A DNA stretch of 64,000 nucleotides. It comes from Azonexus sp. (GTDB taxonomy: Bacteria; Pseudomonadota; Gammaproteobacteria; Burkholderiales; Rhodocyclaceae). Below the pieces are notes generated by a model that was not told the DNA's origin, searched no databases, and saw only the letters and a program-made list of their open reading frames with translations. A program made the translations under genes and the position numbers. Below are positions 1 to 8,884 of the stretch, in pieces; positions within the stretch are counted from its first letter, which is position 1, and each line of letters opens with the position of its first letter. The stretch spans positions 1 to 64,000 of the forward strand of contig JAUYSK010000016.1 in assembly GCA_030696345.1 (NCBI GenBank), given 5' to 3'.

Positions 1-398
1 GCGGCGAGCATCTGGCCGGTCTGGTTGGCGTCGTCGTCGATGGCTTGTTTGCCGCAGATGACGAGTTGGGGTTGTTCTTTGTCGCAGAGTGCTTTGAGGA
101 GCTTGGCGACAGCGAGGGGCTGCAGTTCAACGTCCGTTTCAACGAGGATGCCGCGGTCGGCACCAATGGCCATGGCGGTGCGGAGCGTCTCCTGGCAGGC
201 GGCAACACCACAACTGACAGCGATGACTTCGGTGGCGATGCCGGCTTCTTTGAGGCGCACGGCTTCTTCGATGGCGATTTCGTCGAAGGGGTTCATGCTC
301 ATCTTGACGTTGGCAAGATCAACACCACTACCGTCCGCTTTGACGCGAACTTTGACGTTGTAATCAACTACCCGTTTTACTGGGACGAGAATTTTCAT
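1..398 (-). CDS. etfB: Electron transfer flavoprotein subunit beta, 3' end cut by the window
   Basis: Beta subunit of the heterodimeric electron transfer flavoprotein, which carries electrons from acyl-CoA dehydrogenases to the respiratory chain through ETF-ubiquinone oxidoreductase. The visible 132 residues begin [20 protein letters not shown] and include the conserved [16 protein letters not shown] stretch and the nucleotide-binding region ending near DDDANQTGQ, all typical of EtfB. The ATG is preceded by a good AGGAAA ribosome-binding site. It lies 63 bp downstream of an acyl-CoA synthetase on the same strand, fitting a fatty-acid or organic-acid oxidation cluster. The C-terminal half, and presumably etfA, lie beyond the left edge. 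Confidence 0.93.
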   Translation of the reverse strand, partial: MKILVPVKRVVDYNVKVRVKADGSGVDLANVKMSMNPFDEIAIEEAVRLKEAGIATEVIAVSCGVAACQETLRTAMAIGADRGILVETDVELQPLAVAKLLKALCDKEQPQLVICGKQAIDDDANQTGQMLA

Positions 399-461
399 GG
401 GATTTCCTTTCCAGACACGAAGCCCCCTGCCAGCCAAAGCGTGGCGACAAGGGGACGCTAA

Positions 462-2090
462 TTACTGAATGGCGAGTGCCGAGTTGGCGTGCTGACGCAG
501 GAGGTACTTCTGGATCTTGCCGGTCGATGTCTTCGGCAGTTCGCCAAACACCACGGTCTTCGGCACCTTGAAGCGGGCCAGATGCGCCCGGCAATGCTCG
601 ATGATCTCGGCTTCGGTGGTCTGCGAACCCTCCTTCAATTCAATGAAGGCCGCCGGCACCTCGCCCCACTTTTCGTCAGGCTTGGCAACCACGGCAGCGG
701 CAATCACTGAAGGGTGGCGATAGAGCACGTCCTCGACTTCCAGCGACGAGATGTTCTCGCCACCGGAAATAATCACGTCCTTGGAGCGATCCTTGATCTT
801 GACGTAGCCGTCGCTATGCACGACAGCCAGATCACCGGTGTGGAACCAGCCACCGGCAAAGGCTTCTTCAGTCGCCTTCGGATTCTTGAGATAGCCCTTC
901 ATGACCAGGTTGCCTCGGAACATGATTTCGCCCATGGTTTCACCATCCCAGGGCACCGGCTCAAGCGACACCGGATCAAGCACCGCAACCGCTTCCTGCA
1001 TGTGGTTACGTACGCCCTGACGGCCATTGCGTGCTGCCTGCAGGTCAATCGGCAATCTTTCCCATTCCGGCTGCTTGGCACAAACCGTGGCCGGGCCGTA
1101 GGTTTCGGTCAGTCCGAAGACATGGGTGATGTTGAAACCCATGCGTTGCGAGCCTTCGAGAATCGCTGCCGGGGGCGCTGCGCCGCCGAACAGGCAATTC
1201 ACCTGATGGCCAAGATTTGCCTTGGCAGCATTGAGCAGCATGCCAAAGACAATCGGTGCCCCGCACATATGGGTGACGGTATGCTTTTCGATCAGCTCGA
1301 AAATCACTGCCGGGTCAATTTTGCGCAGACAAATGCTGGTACCGGCATTGGCTGCCATCGTCCATGGAAAGCACCAGCCGTTGCAGTGAAACATCGGCAG
1401 GGTCCACAAATACACCGAGTGCGGCGGCATGCCCCAGGAAACAATGTTGCTGACGGCATTCAGATAGGCGCCACGATGGTGGTAAACCACACCTTTCGGA
1501 TTGCCAGTCGTGCCAGAGGTGTAGTTGAGCGAAATCGCATCCCACTCGTTTTGCGGCAGGTTCCAGACGAATTCGGGATCGCCATCAGCGAGGAAAGCTT
1601 CGTAATCCTTGCTGCCGAGTGCTTCGCCTCCGGTAAATTCCGGGTCCAGCGTATCGATAACCAGCGGCTTGGGCCCTTCGAGCAAAGCCAGGGCACCTTT
1701 AACGATGGCGGAGAATTCGGGATCAGTGATCAACACCTTGGCTTCGGCATGCGCCAGCATGAAGGCGATAGCTTCGGCATCAAGGCGGGTGTTCAGCGTG
1801 TTGAGTACCGCGCCGCTCATCGGCACACCAAAGTGGCACTCGAACATGGGGGCCGTATTGGGCAACATCACGGCAACGGTGTCGCCCTTGCCGATACCGC
1901 GATTCTTCAGGGCCGAGGCGAGCTGACGACAGCGATCGTAGCTTTCCTTCCAGGTATATTGACGCGCGCCCTGGATAACGGAAATACGTTTCGGATAGAT
2001 GTACGCCGAGCGCTCGATAAAGCTCAGCGGCGAAAGCGGAACATAATTGGCCGGGTTCTGTTCGAGCCCGACGGTGTACAGATTAGCCAC
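462..2090 (-). CDS. AMP-forming acyl-CoA synthetase (fatty-acyl-CoA ligase type)
   Basis: ANL-superfamily enzyme of 542 residues that activates a carboxylic acid with ATP and CoA. Visible motifs are the P-loop-like YTSGTTGNPKG, the GLTETYGPA core, the GWFHTGDLAV hinge region, and PKTSTGKIQK with the C-terminal catalytic lysine. The overall style (VVYHHRGAYLNAVSN) resembles medium/long-chain ligases and methylmercaptopropionate-CoA ligase (DmdB) relatives; the substrate cannot be read from sequence. I start at the GTG at 2090 because GAGGAGACATTT precedes it, and the longer frame to 2177 adds an unconserved tail. It is followed by etfB. A perfect palindrome at 2191-2209 lies about 100 bp upstream and may be its operator. 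Confidence 0.9.
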   Translation of the reverse strand: MANLYTVGLEQNPANYVPLSPLSFIERSAYIYPKRISVIQGARQYTWKESYDRCRQLASALKNRGIGKGDTVAVMLPNTAPMFECHFGVPMSGAVLNTLNTRLDAEAIAFMLAHAEAKVLITDPEFSAIVKGALALLEGPKPLVIDTLDPEFTGGEALGSKDYEAFLADGDPEFVWNLPQNEWDAISLNYTSGTTGNPKGVVYHHRGAYLNAVSNIVSWGMPPHSVYLWTLPMFHCNGWCFPWTMAANAGTSICLRKIDPAVIFELIEKHTVTHMCGAPIVFGMLLNAAKANLGHQVNCLFGGAAPPAAILEGSQRMGFNITHVFGLTETYGPATVCAKQPEWERLPIDLQAARNGRQGVRNHMQEAVAVLDPVSLEPVPWDGETMGEIMFRGNLVMKGYLKNPKATEEAFAGGWFHTGDLAVVHSDGYVKIKDRSKDVIISGGENISSLEVEDVLYRHPSVIAAAVVAKPDEKWGEVPAAFIELKEGSQTTEAEIIEHCRAHLARFKVPKTVVFGELPKTSTGKIQKYLLRQHANSALAIQ

Positions 2091-2190
2091 AAATGTCTCC
2101 TCACGATTCTTGCAAAAGCGCTGTTCTCTTTTGGGACTTTTTTTATTGATCGTGAGGATCGCAAAACACTCTTGCACAACTATTGGCAGA

Positions 2191-2209
2191 ATGTAACGAA
2201 TCGTTACAT
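2191..2209. promoter_or_regulatory. Perfect 19-bp palindrome, candidate operator
   Basis: ATGTAACGA, one central A, then TCGTTACAT: 9-bp arms with no mismatch. It lies between the divergent acyl-CoA synthetase (start 2090) and hybrid histidine kinase (start 2249). Size and symmetry fit a dimeric TetR- or GntR-type repressor of the kind that controls fatty-acid genes. No regulator gene is adjacent, so the cognate protein is unknown. Confidence 0.6.
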
Positions 2210-2248
2210 GACTGAAGTCTTCCGACTGTCTGCACTAGAATCGCCCCG

Positions 2249-4270
2249 ATGAGTCTCGACCTTCCCTTGCCCGACACCAACCAGCGCTACGAAATGTTGC
2301 AGGCCGGGCTCGACCTGCTCGACCAGGGAATCACGGTCTTCGACGCCCATTTGCGACTGGTGGCGTGGAACCTGCCCTTTCTCCAGCTGCTCGAATTCCC
2401 CGAAGAACTGGCTCAGGTCGGCATGCCGTTCGAGCGGTTTATCCGTTACAACGCCGAGCGTGGGGAATACGGTCCCGGCGACCGTGAAATCCAGATCGCC
2501 GAACGCGTTGCGGCCGCCGCCAATTTTGCGGTGCACGTCACCGAACGCCAGCGGCCGAACGGACGAGTCCTGCTGTTGCGCGGCGAACCGCTAGCGCACA
2601 AGGGCTTTGTCACGCTGTACAGCGACATCACCGAACAGCGTTACATTGAAAACCTGAGCGAACACCAGAATATTCAGCTCGAAGAGCGCGTCCGCCGCCG
2701 TACCGCCCAGCTTGAAAATGCCAACGCCAACCTGACCCGCGCCAACAGCGAAAACAGCCGCATTGCCAACGCCCTGCAACGCAGCGAAGAACGCCTGCGC
2801 CTGATCAACGACACCATTCCCATCCTGATCGGCTACGTCGATCAGGACGAGGTCTATCAGTACGCCAACAAGGGCTATTCCGACTGGTACGGCCACCCGG
2901 AAGGCAGCGTCACCGGGCGCGCCGTCCGCGAGGTGATCGGCGAACAGGTTTATGGCCAGGTTCGCGAGCCGGTGCGCAAGGCACTGACCGGCCAGCAGGT
3001 GACTTACGAGTACCAGATGGACCGCCAGGGGCAGACGGTTTTCGCCCGTAGCACACTGGTTCCGGAATTCACGCCAGACGGAAACACGCTGGGATTTTTC
3101 GTTTTTTCCCACGAAATCACCGAACAGAAACGCATGCAGGCCGCCCTCGTCCAGGCCCAGAAAATGGAGGCCATCGGGCAGTTGACCGGCGGCCTGGCGC
3201 ACGACTTCAACAACCTGCTGACGGTCGTTATCGGCAACCTGGCGGCGCTACAGGATCACCGGCCCAACGATGCCGAGGTCAATGAATTCGTCGAGCCGGC
3301 GCTGCAATCCGCCCGGCGCGGCGTGCAACTGATCAAGCGGCTGCTCACGTTCTCCCGCCAGCAGCCACTGGAGCCGGAAGCGATCGAGATCGGCCGGCTG
3401 ATCGGCAGCCTTTCCAAGCTGGTTCGCCGCTCGCTGCCGGAATCCATCGCCGTGTCGACTGATATGTCCGGCGGTTCGGTGCATGCGCTGGTTGACCCGG
3501 GGCAACTGGAAAGCGCCCTGCTCAACTTCGCACTCAACTCGCGCGACGCCATGCCGGAGGGCGGCCGACTGCACATCGCCGCTCGCGGCGTCGAGCTTTC
3601 GACCGATGCCGCCGCTTTCGATGTTGCGCCCGGCCAATACGCGCTGATCGAAGTCGCCGACAACGGTTGTGGCATGGACGCGGCGACCCTGGCCCGGGTC
3701 TTCGAACCCTTCTTCACCACCAAACGTTTCGGCCTGGGCAGCGGCCTCGGCTTGTCGATGGCCTACGGCTTCGTCAAGCAATCGGGGGGTGGCATCTCGA
3801 TCCAGAGCCAGGTCGGCCAGGGCACGACAGTATTGATGGTGCTGCCACTAACCACGCCCGGACCTGATATTGACCTGCCGGCCGACGAGGCGCCGCTGAC
3901 CCATGGCGGCGAACTGGTTCTGCTCGCCGAAGATGATCCGAATGTCCGGCGCGTTGTGCGCCAGCAACTGATCGATCTCGGCTATCCGGTAATCGAAGCG
4001 GAAAACGGCGTCCAGGCGCTGGAAATGATCGAACAGATTCCCGACATCGCCATCGTCGTCAGCGACGTCATCATGCCCGGCGGCATCAACGGTCGCCAAT
4101 TGGCTGAACAGGTGCTGCTCGGCTACCCGCACATGCGCATCGTGCTGATGAGCGGTTACGCCGACGATGACGAGGGCGAAGCCGCCAGCGATCTGCCGGT
4201 TCTGGCCAAACCCTTTGTCCGGCAAGATCTCGCGCGCGCCCTGCAACGTGCAACCAAAGGCAATACATGA
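2249..4270 (+). CDS. Hybrid sensor histidine kinase (PAS-PAS-HisKA-HATPase-REC)
   Basis: Soluble hybrid sensor kinase of 673 residues with no clear membrane segment. In order: an N-terminal PAS-like domain (about 10-120, the LLDQGITVFDAHLRLVAWN type), a coiled-coil linker (about 130-180), a second PAS domain (about 185-300), a HisKA domain with phospho-acceptor H318 in GGLAHDFNN, a HATPase domain (NSRDAMPEGG, DNGCGMD, FFTTKRFGLGSGLGL), and a C-terminal receiver with phospho-acceptor D606 in VVSDVIMPGG. Its stop overlaps the next gene by ATGA, so it forms a two-gene operon with the response regulator. The signal is unknown; the PAS domains suggest cytoplasmic redox or small-ligand sensing. Confidence 0.92.
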   Translation: MSLDLPLPDTNQRYEMLQAGLDLLDQGITVFDAHLRLVAWNLPFLQLLEFPEELAQVGMPFERFIRYNAERGEYGPGDREIQIAERVAAAANFAVHVTERQRPNGRVLLLRGEPLAHKGFVTLYSDITEQRYIENLSEHQNIQLEERVRRRTAQLENANANLTRANSENSRIANALQRSEERLRLINDTIPILIGYVDQDEVYQYANKGYSDWYGHPEGSVTGRAVREVIGEQVYGQVREPVRKALTGQQVTYEYQMDRQGQTVFARSTLVPEFTPDGNTLGFFVFSHEITEQKRMQAALVQAQKMEAIGQLTGGLAHDFNNLLTVVIGNLAALQDHRPNDAEVNEFVEPALQSARRGVQLIKRLLTFSRQQPLEPEAIEIGRLIGSLSKLVRRSLPESIAVSTDMSGGSVHALVDPGQLESALLNFALNSRDAMPEGGRLHIAARGVELSTDAAAFDVAPGQYALIEVADNGCGMDAATLARVFEPFFTTKRFGLGSGLGLSMAYGFVKQSGGGISIQSQVGQGTTVLMVLPLTTPGPDIDLPADEAPLTHGGELVLLAEDDPNVRRVVRQQLIDLGYPVIEAENGVQALEMIEQIPDIAIVVSDVIMPGGINGRQLAEQVLLGYPHMRIVLMSGYADDDEGEAASDLPVLAKPFVRQDLARALQRATKGNT

Positions 4271-4998
4271 CCGAAGCTGATTCCCCGAAACTGATCGTCA
4301 TCGTCGAGGATGATCCTGACGTAGCGCGCATCATCGAGCAAGTGCTCAACGACTTCGCCTTCCGCACCGTCTGGTGCCGCAGCGCAGGCGACTTGCTGCG
4401 CCGCCTGCGCTCGCTCGCCCCCGACCTGTGCATCATCGATCTCGGCCTGCCGGACATGGATGGCATCGAAGTCATGCAGCGCGTTCGCGCCCAATCGGGC
4501 TGCGGTATCGTCATCCTGACCGGCCGCGCCCACATCAGCGACCGTGTCATGGGTCTGGAACTGGGGGCGGATGACTACGTGCTCAAGCCCTTTGAGCCAC
4601 GCGAACTGGTCGCCCGCGTGCGCAGCATCCTGCGTCGCCGGGAAAGTGCGCACAGCAGCCAATCGCGGCAGGTCGCCGAGTTTTCCGGCTGGCGCTTCAA
4701 TCTGGCCAACAACACACTGACCGCGCCCAATAACGAGGAACATCAGCTCAGCACTTCGGAAGCCGATCTGCTCAAAGTTTTTGTCGGCAACCCGAACCGC
4801 ATCCTGCAACGCGAACAATTGATGGGCACTCGTGATCTGGCACCGACCGACCGTAGCATCGATGTCCGTATTTCACGGCTACGTCGCAAGCTGGAACCAG
4901 ATGCGGAAAGCCCGGCCTTCATCAAGACGGTCTACGGGGCGGGCTACCTCTTTCTGGCGACGGTTAACTGGCCGTCAGCCGGTCCTTCATCGCAGTAA
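4267..4998 (+). CDS. OmpR/PhoB-family response regulator
   Basis: Transcriptional regulator of 243 residues: an N-terminal receiver with the acidic pocket (VEDDPD), phospho-acceptor D58 in CIIDLGLPDMDG and the conserved K of DDYVLKPFEP, then a C-terminal winged helix ending DVRISRLRRKLEPD...IKTVYGAGYLF. It overlaps the hybrid kinase by 4 bp and is its probable output, so the pathway has two receivers: one attached to the kinase and one on the DNA-binding protein. Targets are unknown. A bidirectional terminator follows. Confidence 0.93.
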   Translation: MTEADSPKLIVIVEDDPDVARIIEQVLNDFAFRTVWCRSAGDLLRRLRSLAPDLCIIDLGLPDMDGIEVMQRVRAQSGCGIVILTGRAHISDRVMGLELGADDYVLKPFEPRELVARVRSILRRRESAHSSQSRQVAEFSGWRFNLANNTLTAPNNEEHQLSTSEADLLKVFVGNPNRILQREQLMGTRDLAPTDRSIDVRISRLRRKLEPDAESPAFIKTVYGAGYLFLATVNWPSAGPSSQ

Positions 4999-5023
4999 TC
5001 GAAAGTTCAGCATCTGACGGCAT

Positions 5024-5044
5024 TGCTGCGGTCAACGTTAAAAA
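5024..5044. repeat. 21-nt element shared with 49115-49135, abutting a terminator
   Basis: The stretch beginning TGCTGCGGTCAACGTTAAAA is identical to positions 49115-49135. At both places it lies directly 5' of a rho-independent hairpin and downstream of a plus-strand gene (response regulator here, metF there). Confidence 0.8.
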
Positions 5045-5066
5045 GGGGCCCTTTTTCGGCCCCTTT
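5042..5066. terminator. Bidirectional rho-independent terminator
   Basis: Stem AAAGGGGCC / GGCCCCTTT with a 7-nt loop, between the convergent response regulator gene and the EF-G-like gene. Read on the minus strand it ends in a T run, and it is usable from both sides. Confidence 0.85.
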
Positions 5067-5088
5067 GCCATTTACACCCGAACGAAGC

Positions 5089-7140
5089 TTATTCGTCCTC
5101 GTCGTGCAACTGGAACTTGCTGGCCATCTGCTGTTGGACATTCGGCGGCACCATCGAATAGCGGGCAAATTCGATGGTGTAGCTACCCTGACCGCCGGTC
5201 AGCGACTTCAGCCTGGACTGGTAGTCGTTGAGTTCGGCCAGCGGCACTTCGCCACTGATCGCCGCCAGGCCGTTGCCACGGCCGTCAGTCCCGGTGATAT
5301 GACCGCGCCGGCTGGAAAGATCGCCGGTCAGATCGCCAATGGCGCCTTCCGGAACGACGATTTCAATATTGACGATGGGTTCAAGCACGATCGGCTTGGC
5401 GGCACGAATGGCATCGATCACCGCCTTGCGCCCGGCCACCACGAAGGCGACTTCCTTGCCGTCGACAGCGTGGGTCTTGCCATCGAAAACCGTCACTTTC
5501 AGGTCGTCGACCGCGTAACCGGCCACGACGCCACCTTCAAGTCCCTGGCGCACACCTTTTTCAACGGCCGCCATGAAGACACCGGGAATGACGCCGCCCT
5601 TGACCGCATCGACGAATTCGAAACCGGCACCGCGCTCCTTCGGCTCGATGCGCAGATGCACTTCGCCAAACTGACCGGCACCGCCACTCTGCTTTTTGTG
5701 ACGATGGATACCTTCGGCCGAACCGGTAATGGTTTCGCGATAGGGAATGCGCGGCGGCTTGGTATCGACTTCCAGCTTGTACTGGCTGGCCATTTTTTCC
5801 AGCTTGGACTTCAGGTGAATCTCGCCAAGGCCACGGATGACGGTTTCATTGCTGGTCGGGTGACGTTCAACAATGAAAGTCGGGTCTTCCATGGCGAGCT
5901 TGCCCAGCGTTTCAAACAGACGCTGTTCGTCACCCTTTTTCTTGGTTTCGACCGACAGACCAGCCATCGACTTTGGAAACTCCAGCGGCACGAGATGAAT
6001 ATGGTCTTCGTCATGCGAGTCGTGCAGTACGCAGTCGAACTCGATTTCATCGACCTTGGCGATGGCACCGATGTCGCCCGGCATCAGATCGTCAACTTCA
6101 ACAGTCTCCTTGCCCTGCAGCTGATAGAGGTGCGCGACCTTGAACGGGCGCTTGCTGTCGCCGACGAAGAGTTGCATGTCCTTCTTCATCGTGCCCTGAT
6201 GGACGCGGAAGATGCCGATCTTGCCCATGTAGGGGTCAGCCACCACCTTGAAAACGTGGGCGAGCACATGCTTGGCGGCATCCGGCTCGGCCTGGAAAGG
6301 CTCGGTCTTGTCACCCTGTTCGCCCTTGTAGAACGGCGGCGAATTGCTTTCAATCGGGTTCGGGGCCAGGCTGGCAAGGACGTGCAGCAGTTCCTTGATG
6401 CCGGCGCCGGTCTTGGCGGAGACAAACAGAATCGGAATCAGGTGGCCTTCGCGCAGCGCCTTCTCGAACGGCGCATGCAGGGCGGCAACGCTCGGGTCGG
6501 CACCGTCTTCAAGATACTGGGCTAGCAGGTTTTCGTCTTCTTCGACGATCTGATCGATCAGTGCGCGGTGGGCCGCGGCGACGGATTCAAAATCGGCATC
6601 GCCAGCGTCATGTTCCAGCACCTCGACGACATCGGCCGCGCCATGGGCCGGCAGATCAAGCAGCATGCACTGCTTGCCGAAGCGTTCACGTATGTCGGCA
6701 ACCAGGCCGGGCAGGTCGAGATTGTCGGCGTCGATCTTGTTGATGACGATCATCCGGCACAGCTTGCGCTCGGCGGCGTGGCGCATCATGCGCTCAGTCA
6801 TCAACTCGATACCGGTCTGGGCATTGACGACAATCAACGCGGTGTCGACGCCGGCCAGTGCGGCAATGGCCGGGCCGGAAAAATCCGGATAGCCCGGGGT
6901 GTCGATCAAATGGACATGGTTATCTTCGTAGCCAAAATTGACGATGGCGGAATTCAGCGAATGACCAGCTTCCTTTTCCTGGGCATCGAAGTCGCAAACG
7001 GTACTGCCCTTGTCGATACTTCCCTTGGCCGCGATGCAACCGGTGGCCTGCAGCAAGGCCTCGGCCAGGCTGGTCTTGCCGGCCGCACCGTGACCAACCA
7101 GCACAACGGAGCGAATAGACGCAGTGGTGTATTTGGACAT
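5089..7140 (-). CDS. EF-G-like translational GTPase (EF-G2 type)
   Basis: GTPase of 683 residues with the five-domain layout of elongation factor G: G domain (G1 GHGAAGKT, G3 DTPGYPDF, G4 NKID), domain II, and C-terminal domains IV and V (GGVIPGVFMAAVEKGVRQGL; RRGHITGTDGRGNG). It is not the housekeeping fusA: the switch-II histidine of DTPGHVDF is Tyr here, and the G1 loop also differs. Both traits are typical of the EF-G-like paralogue family, whose role is not well defined. The start at 7140 begins MSKYTTASIRSVV; the longer frame to 7305 lacks conserved sequence. It sits downstream of a small membrane protein on the same strand. Confidence 0.88.
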   Translation of the reverse strand: MSKYTTASIRSVVLVGHGAAGKTSLAEALLQATGCIAAKGSIDKGSTVCDFDAQEKEAGHSLNSAIVNFGYEDNHVHLIDTPGYPDFSGPAIAALAGVDTALIVVNAQTGIELMTERMMRHAAERKLCRMIVINKIDADNLDLPGLVADIRERFGKQCMLLDLPAHGAADVVEVLEHDAGDADFESVAAAHRALIDQIVEEDENLLAQYLEDGADPSVAALHAPFEKALREGHLIPILFVSAKTGAGIKELLHVLASLAPNPIESNSPPFYKGEQGDKTEPFQAEPDAAKHVLAHVFKVVADPYMGKIGIFRVHQGTMKKDMQLFVGDSKRPFKVAHLYQLQGKETVEVDDLMPGDIGAIAKVDEIEFDCVLHDSHDEDHIHLVPLEFPKSMAGLSVETKKKGDEQRLFETLGKLAMEDPTFIVERHPTSNETVIRGLGEIHLKSKLEKMASQYKLEVDTKPPRIPYRETITGSAEGIHRHKKQSGGAGQFGEVHLRIEPKERGAGFEFVDAVKGGVIPGVFMAAVEKGVRQGLEGGVVAGYAVDDLKVTVFDGKTHAVDGKEVAFVVAGRKAVIDAIRAAKPIVLEPIVNIEIVVPEGAIGDLTGDLSSRRGHITGTDGRGNGLAAISGEVPLAELNDYQSRLKSLTGGQGSYTIEFARYSMVPPNVQQQMASKFQLHDEDE

Positions 7141-7178
7141 CTTGTTCTCCCTGAACTTTATGCGAAATCTGTTGAAAA

Positions 7179-7484
7179 TTACTTTACGCCGGCCGCCATG
7201 CGATCGACGAAATGGGGCCCGGCGCCATAGAGCAAGCCGATGGCCAGCGCGAGCAGCAGCAGGCCGGCCAGGAATTGTTTGCCGGGGCGGGAAAACTCCT
7301 GCCAATGCGTGCCGGCAAACCAGATCGGTCCAACAACCGGCAACAGCAGCGTGGGAGCCCAGACGCGCCAGCCGTGATCGAAAGAGGCGGGCAGCGTGCC
7401 GAGATAGCCAACCAGCAGCAAGGCGCCACCGACGGCGATGAGGATGGCGACGGTGAATAGAAAGGTGAGAAACCAGAAATCCAT
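7179..7484 (-). CDS. Small integral membrane protein, function unknown
   Basis: Protein of 101 residues beginning [20 protein letters not shown], with about three hydrophobic segments (residues 3-28, 42-58 and 72-92) and a short basic tail. Its ATG overlaps the glmU stop as TAATG, so it is translationally coupled to glmU. I recognise no family. A longer open frame extends to 7973, but that part is only a shadow of glmU. Confidence 0.7.
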   Translation of the reverse strand: MDFWFLTFLFTVAILIAVGGALLLVGYLGTLPASFDHGWRVWAPTLLLPVVGPIWFAGTHWQEFSRPGKQFLAGLLLLALAIGLLYGAGPHFVDRMAAGVK

Positions 7485-8842
7485 TATTTTTTGACCTTTT
7501 GCGGGCGCATCCAGCCCGTCAACGTGACTTGTTTGGCGCGCGATACGGTCAACGCGTCTGGCGGGGCATTTTTGGTCAGCGTCGTGCCGGCACCCAGCGT
7601 CGCACCGCGACCGACCGTCACCGGAGCCACCAGTTGGGTATCCGAGCCAATGAAGACATCGTCCTCGATGACGGTCTTGAACTTGTTGGCGCCATCGTAG
7701 TTGCAGGTGATGGTACCGGCGCCGACATTGACCCGCTGCCCGATCTCGGCGTCGCCGATGTAGGCCAGATGGTTGGCCTTGGACTGGGCGCCGATAGTGC
7801 TTTTCTTGACCTCGACGAAGTTGCCGATATGCACTTCCGGCCCAAGCTCTGTGCCGGGGCGCAACCTTGCGTAGGGGCCAAGCACGCCATCCGGGCCGAT
7901 GATCGCATCCTCGAAATGGCAGAACGCCGCGATACGGGTTCCGGCACCGACCTTCACATTCTTCAGCACGCAATAGGGGCCGACTTCAACCGCATCGGCC
8001 AGCTCGACCTTTCCCTCGAAAACGCAGCCGACATCGATCGAAACGTCGCGACCATAAGTCAGTTCGCCACGCACATCAATCCGGTTCGGGTCGGCCAGGC
8101 GGACACCGCCGACCAGCATGGCATCGGCAATGTTGCGTTGATGCACACGCTCCAGCTCGGCCAGTTGCACCTTGCTGTTGACCCCCAGCACCTCCCAGTC
8201 GCCTTCCGGCTGCGCGGTATGCACCGGCAAGCCTTCAGCCACCGCCAGCGCCACGATGTCGGTCAGGTAGTACTCGCCTTGGGCATTCTTGTTCGACAGA
8301 CGCCCCAGCCAATCGGCCAGCCGGGCTGACGGAATGGCCATGATGCCGGTATTGACCTCGCGAATCGCCTTCTCTGCCGGCGTCGCATCCTTTTCTTCAA
8401 CGATCCGCAGCACCTTGCCGACGGCATCGCGAACGATGCGGCCGTAGCCGGTCGGGTTGGCCAGTTCAACCGTCAGGATGGAGAGACCATCCTTGCCGGC
8501 CTGGACCAGACGTTTCAGCGTAGACACCTGGGTCAACGGCACGTCGCCATAGAGCACCAGCGTCTGCCCCTCGGCGGAAAGCTCAGGCACCGCCTGCATC
8601 ACCGCATGGCCCGTACCGAGCTGCGGCTCCTGCAAGGCCCACGAAATATCGTCCGCAGCGAGGGTCGACCGCACCACTTCGCCACCGTGGCCAAAAACCA
8701 CGACCAGTTTCGTCGGCGCCAGTAAGCGCGCCGTGTCAATGACATGCTGTGCCAACGCCTTGCCGGCGATCGGGTGCAGCACCTTGGGAAGATTGGAATG
8801 CATGCGCTTGCCTTGGCCGGCAGCGAGTATCACGATATTCAT
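7484..8842 (-). CDS. glmU: Bifunctional GlmU: UDP-GlcNAc pyrophosphorylase / GlcN-1-P acetyltransferase
   Basis: Makes UDP-N-acetylglucosamine for peptidoglycan and lipopolysaccharide in the last two steps. The 452 residues match the usual bacterial length. The N-terminal uridyltransferase shows LAAGQGKRM and LYGDVPL; the C-terminal left-handed beta-helix acetyltransferase shows [25 protein letters not shown] and the tail [12 protein letters not shown]. The start is the ATG at 8842 ([12 protein letters not shown]); the 10 residues upstream in frame are not conserved. Confidence 0.97.
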   Translation of the reverse strand: MNIVILAAGQGKRMHSNLPKVLHPIAGKALAQHVIDTARLLAPTKLVVVFGHGGEVVRSTLAADDISWALQEPQLGTGHAVMQAVPELSAEGQTLVLYGDVPLTQVSTLKRLVQAGKDGLSILTVELANPTGYGRIVRDAVGKVLRIVEEKDATPAEKAIREVNTGIMAIPSARLADWLGRLSNKNAQGEYYLTDIVALAVAEGLPVHTAQPEGDWEVLGVNSKVQLAELERVHQRNIADAMLVGGVRLADPNRIDVRGELTYGRDVSIDVGCVFEGKVELADAVEVGPYCVLKNVKVGAGTRIAAFCHFEDAIIGPDGVLGPYARLRPGTELGPEVHIGNFVEVKKSTIGAQSKANHLAYIGDAEIGQRVNVGAGTITCNYDGANKFKTVIEDDVFIGSDTQLVAPVTVGRGATLGAGTTLTKNAPPDALTVSRAKQVTLTGWMRPQKVKK

Positions 8843-8884
8843 GGTGGTTTTTTCAGTCTGGTGCCGGCACATGGCCGGCCGGGT

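Noticed and set aside
714..2252. 512-residue plus-strand open frame
   Set aside because: Antisense to the acyl-CoA synthetase, which has all ANL motifs; a GC-rich shadow frame.
5023..6525. 500-residue plus-strand open frame
   Set aside because: Antisense to the EF-G-like gene, and begins in the 21-nt repeat/terminator; no domain seen.
7485..7973. Upstream extension of the small membrane protein frame
   Set aside because: Lies entirely within glmU on the same strand in another frame; the real start is the ATG in the TAATG overlap.
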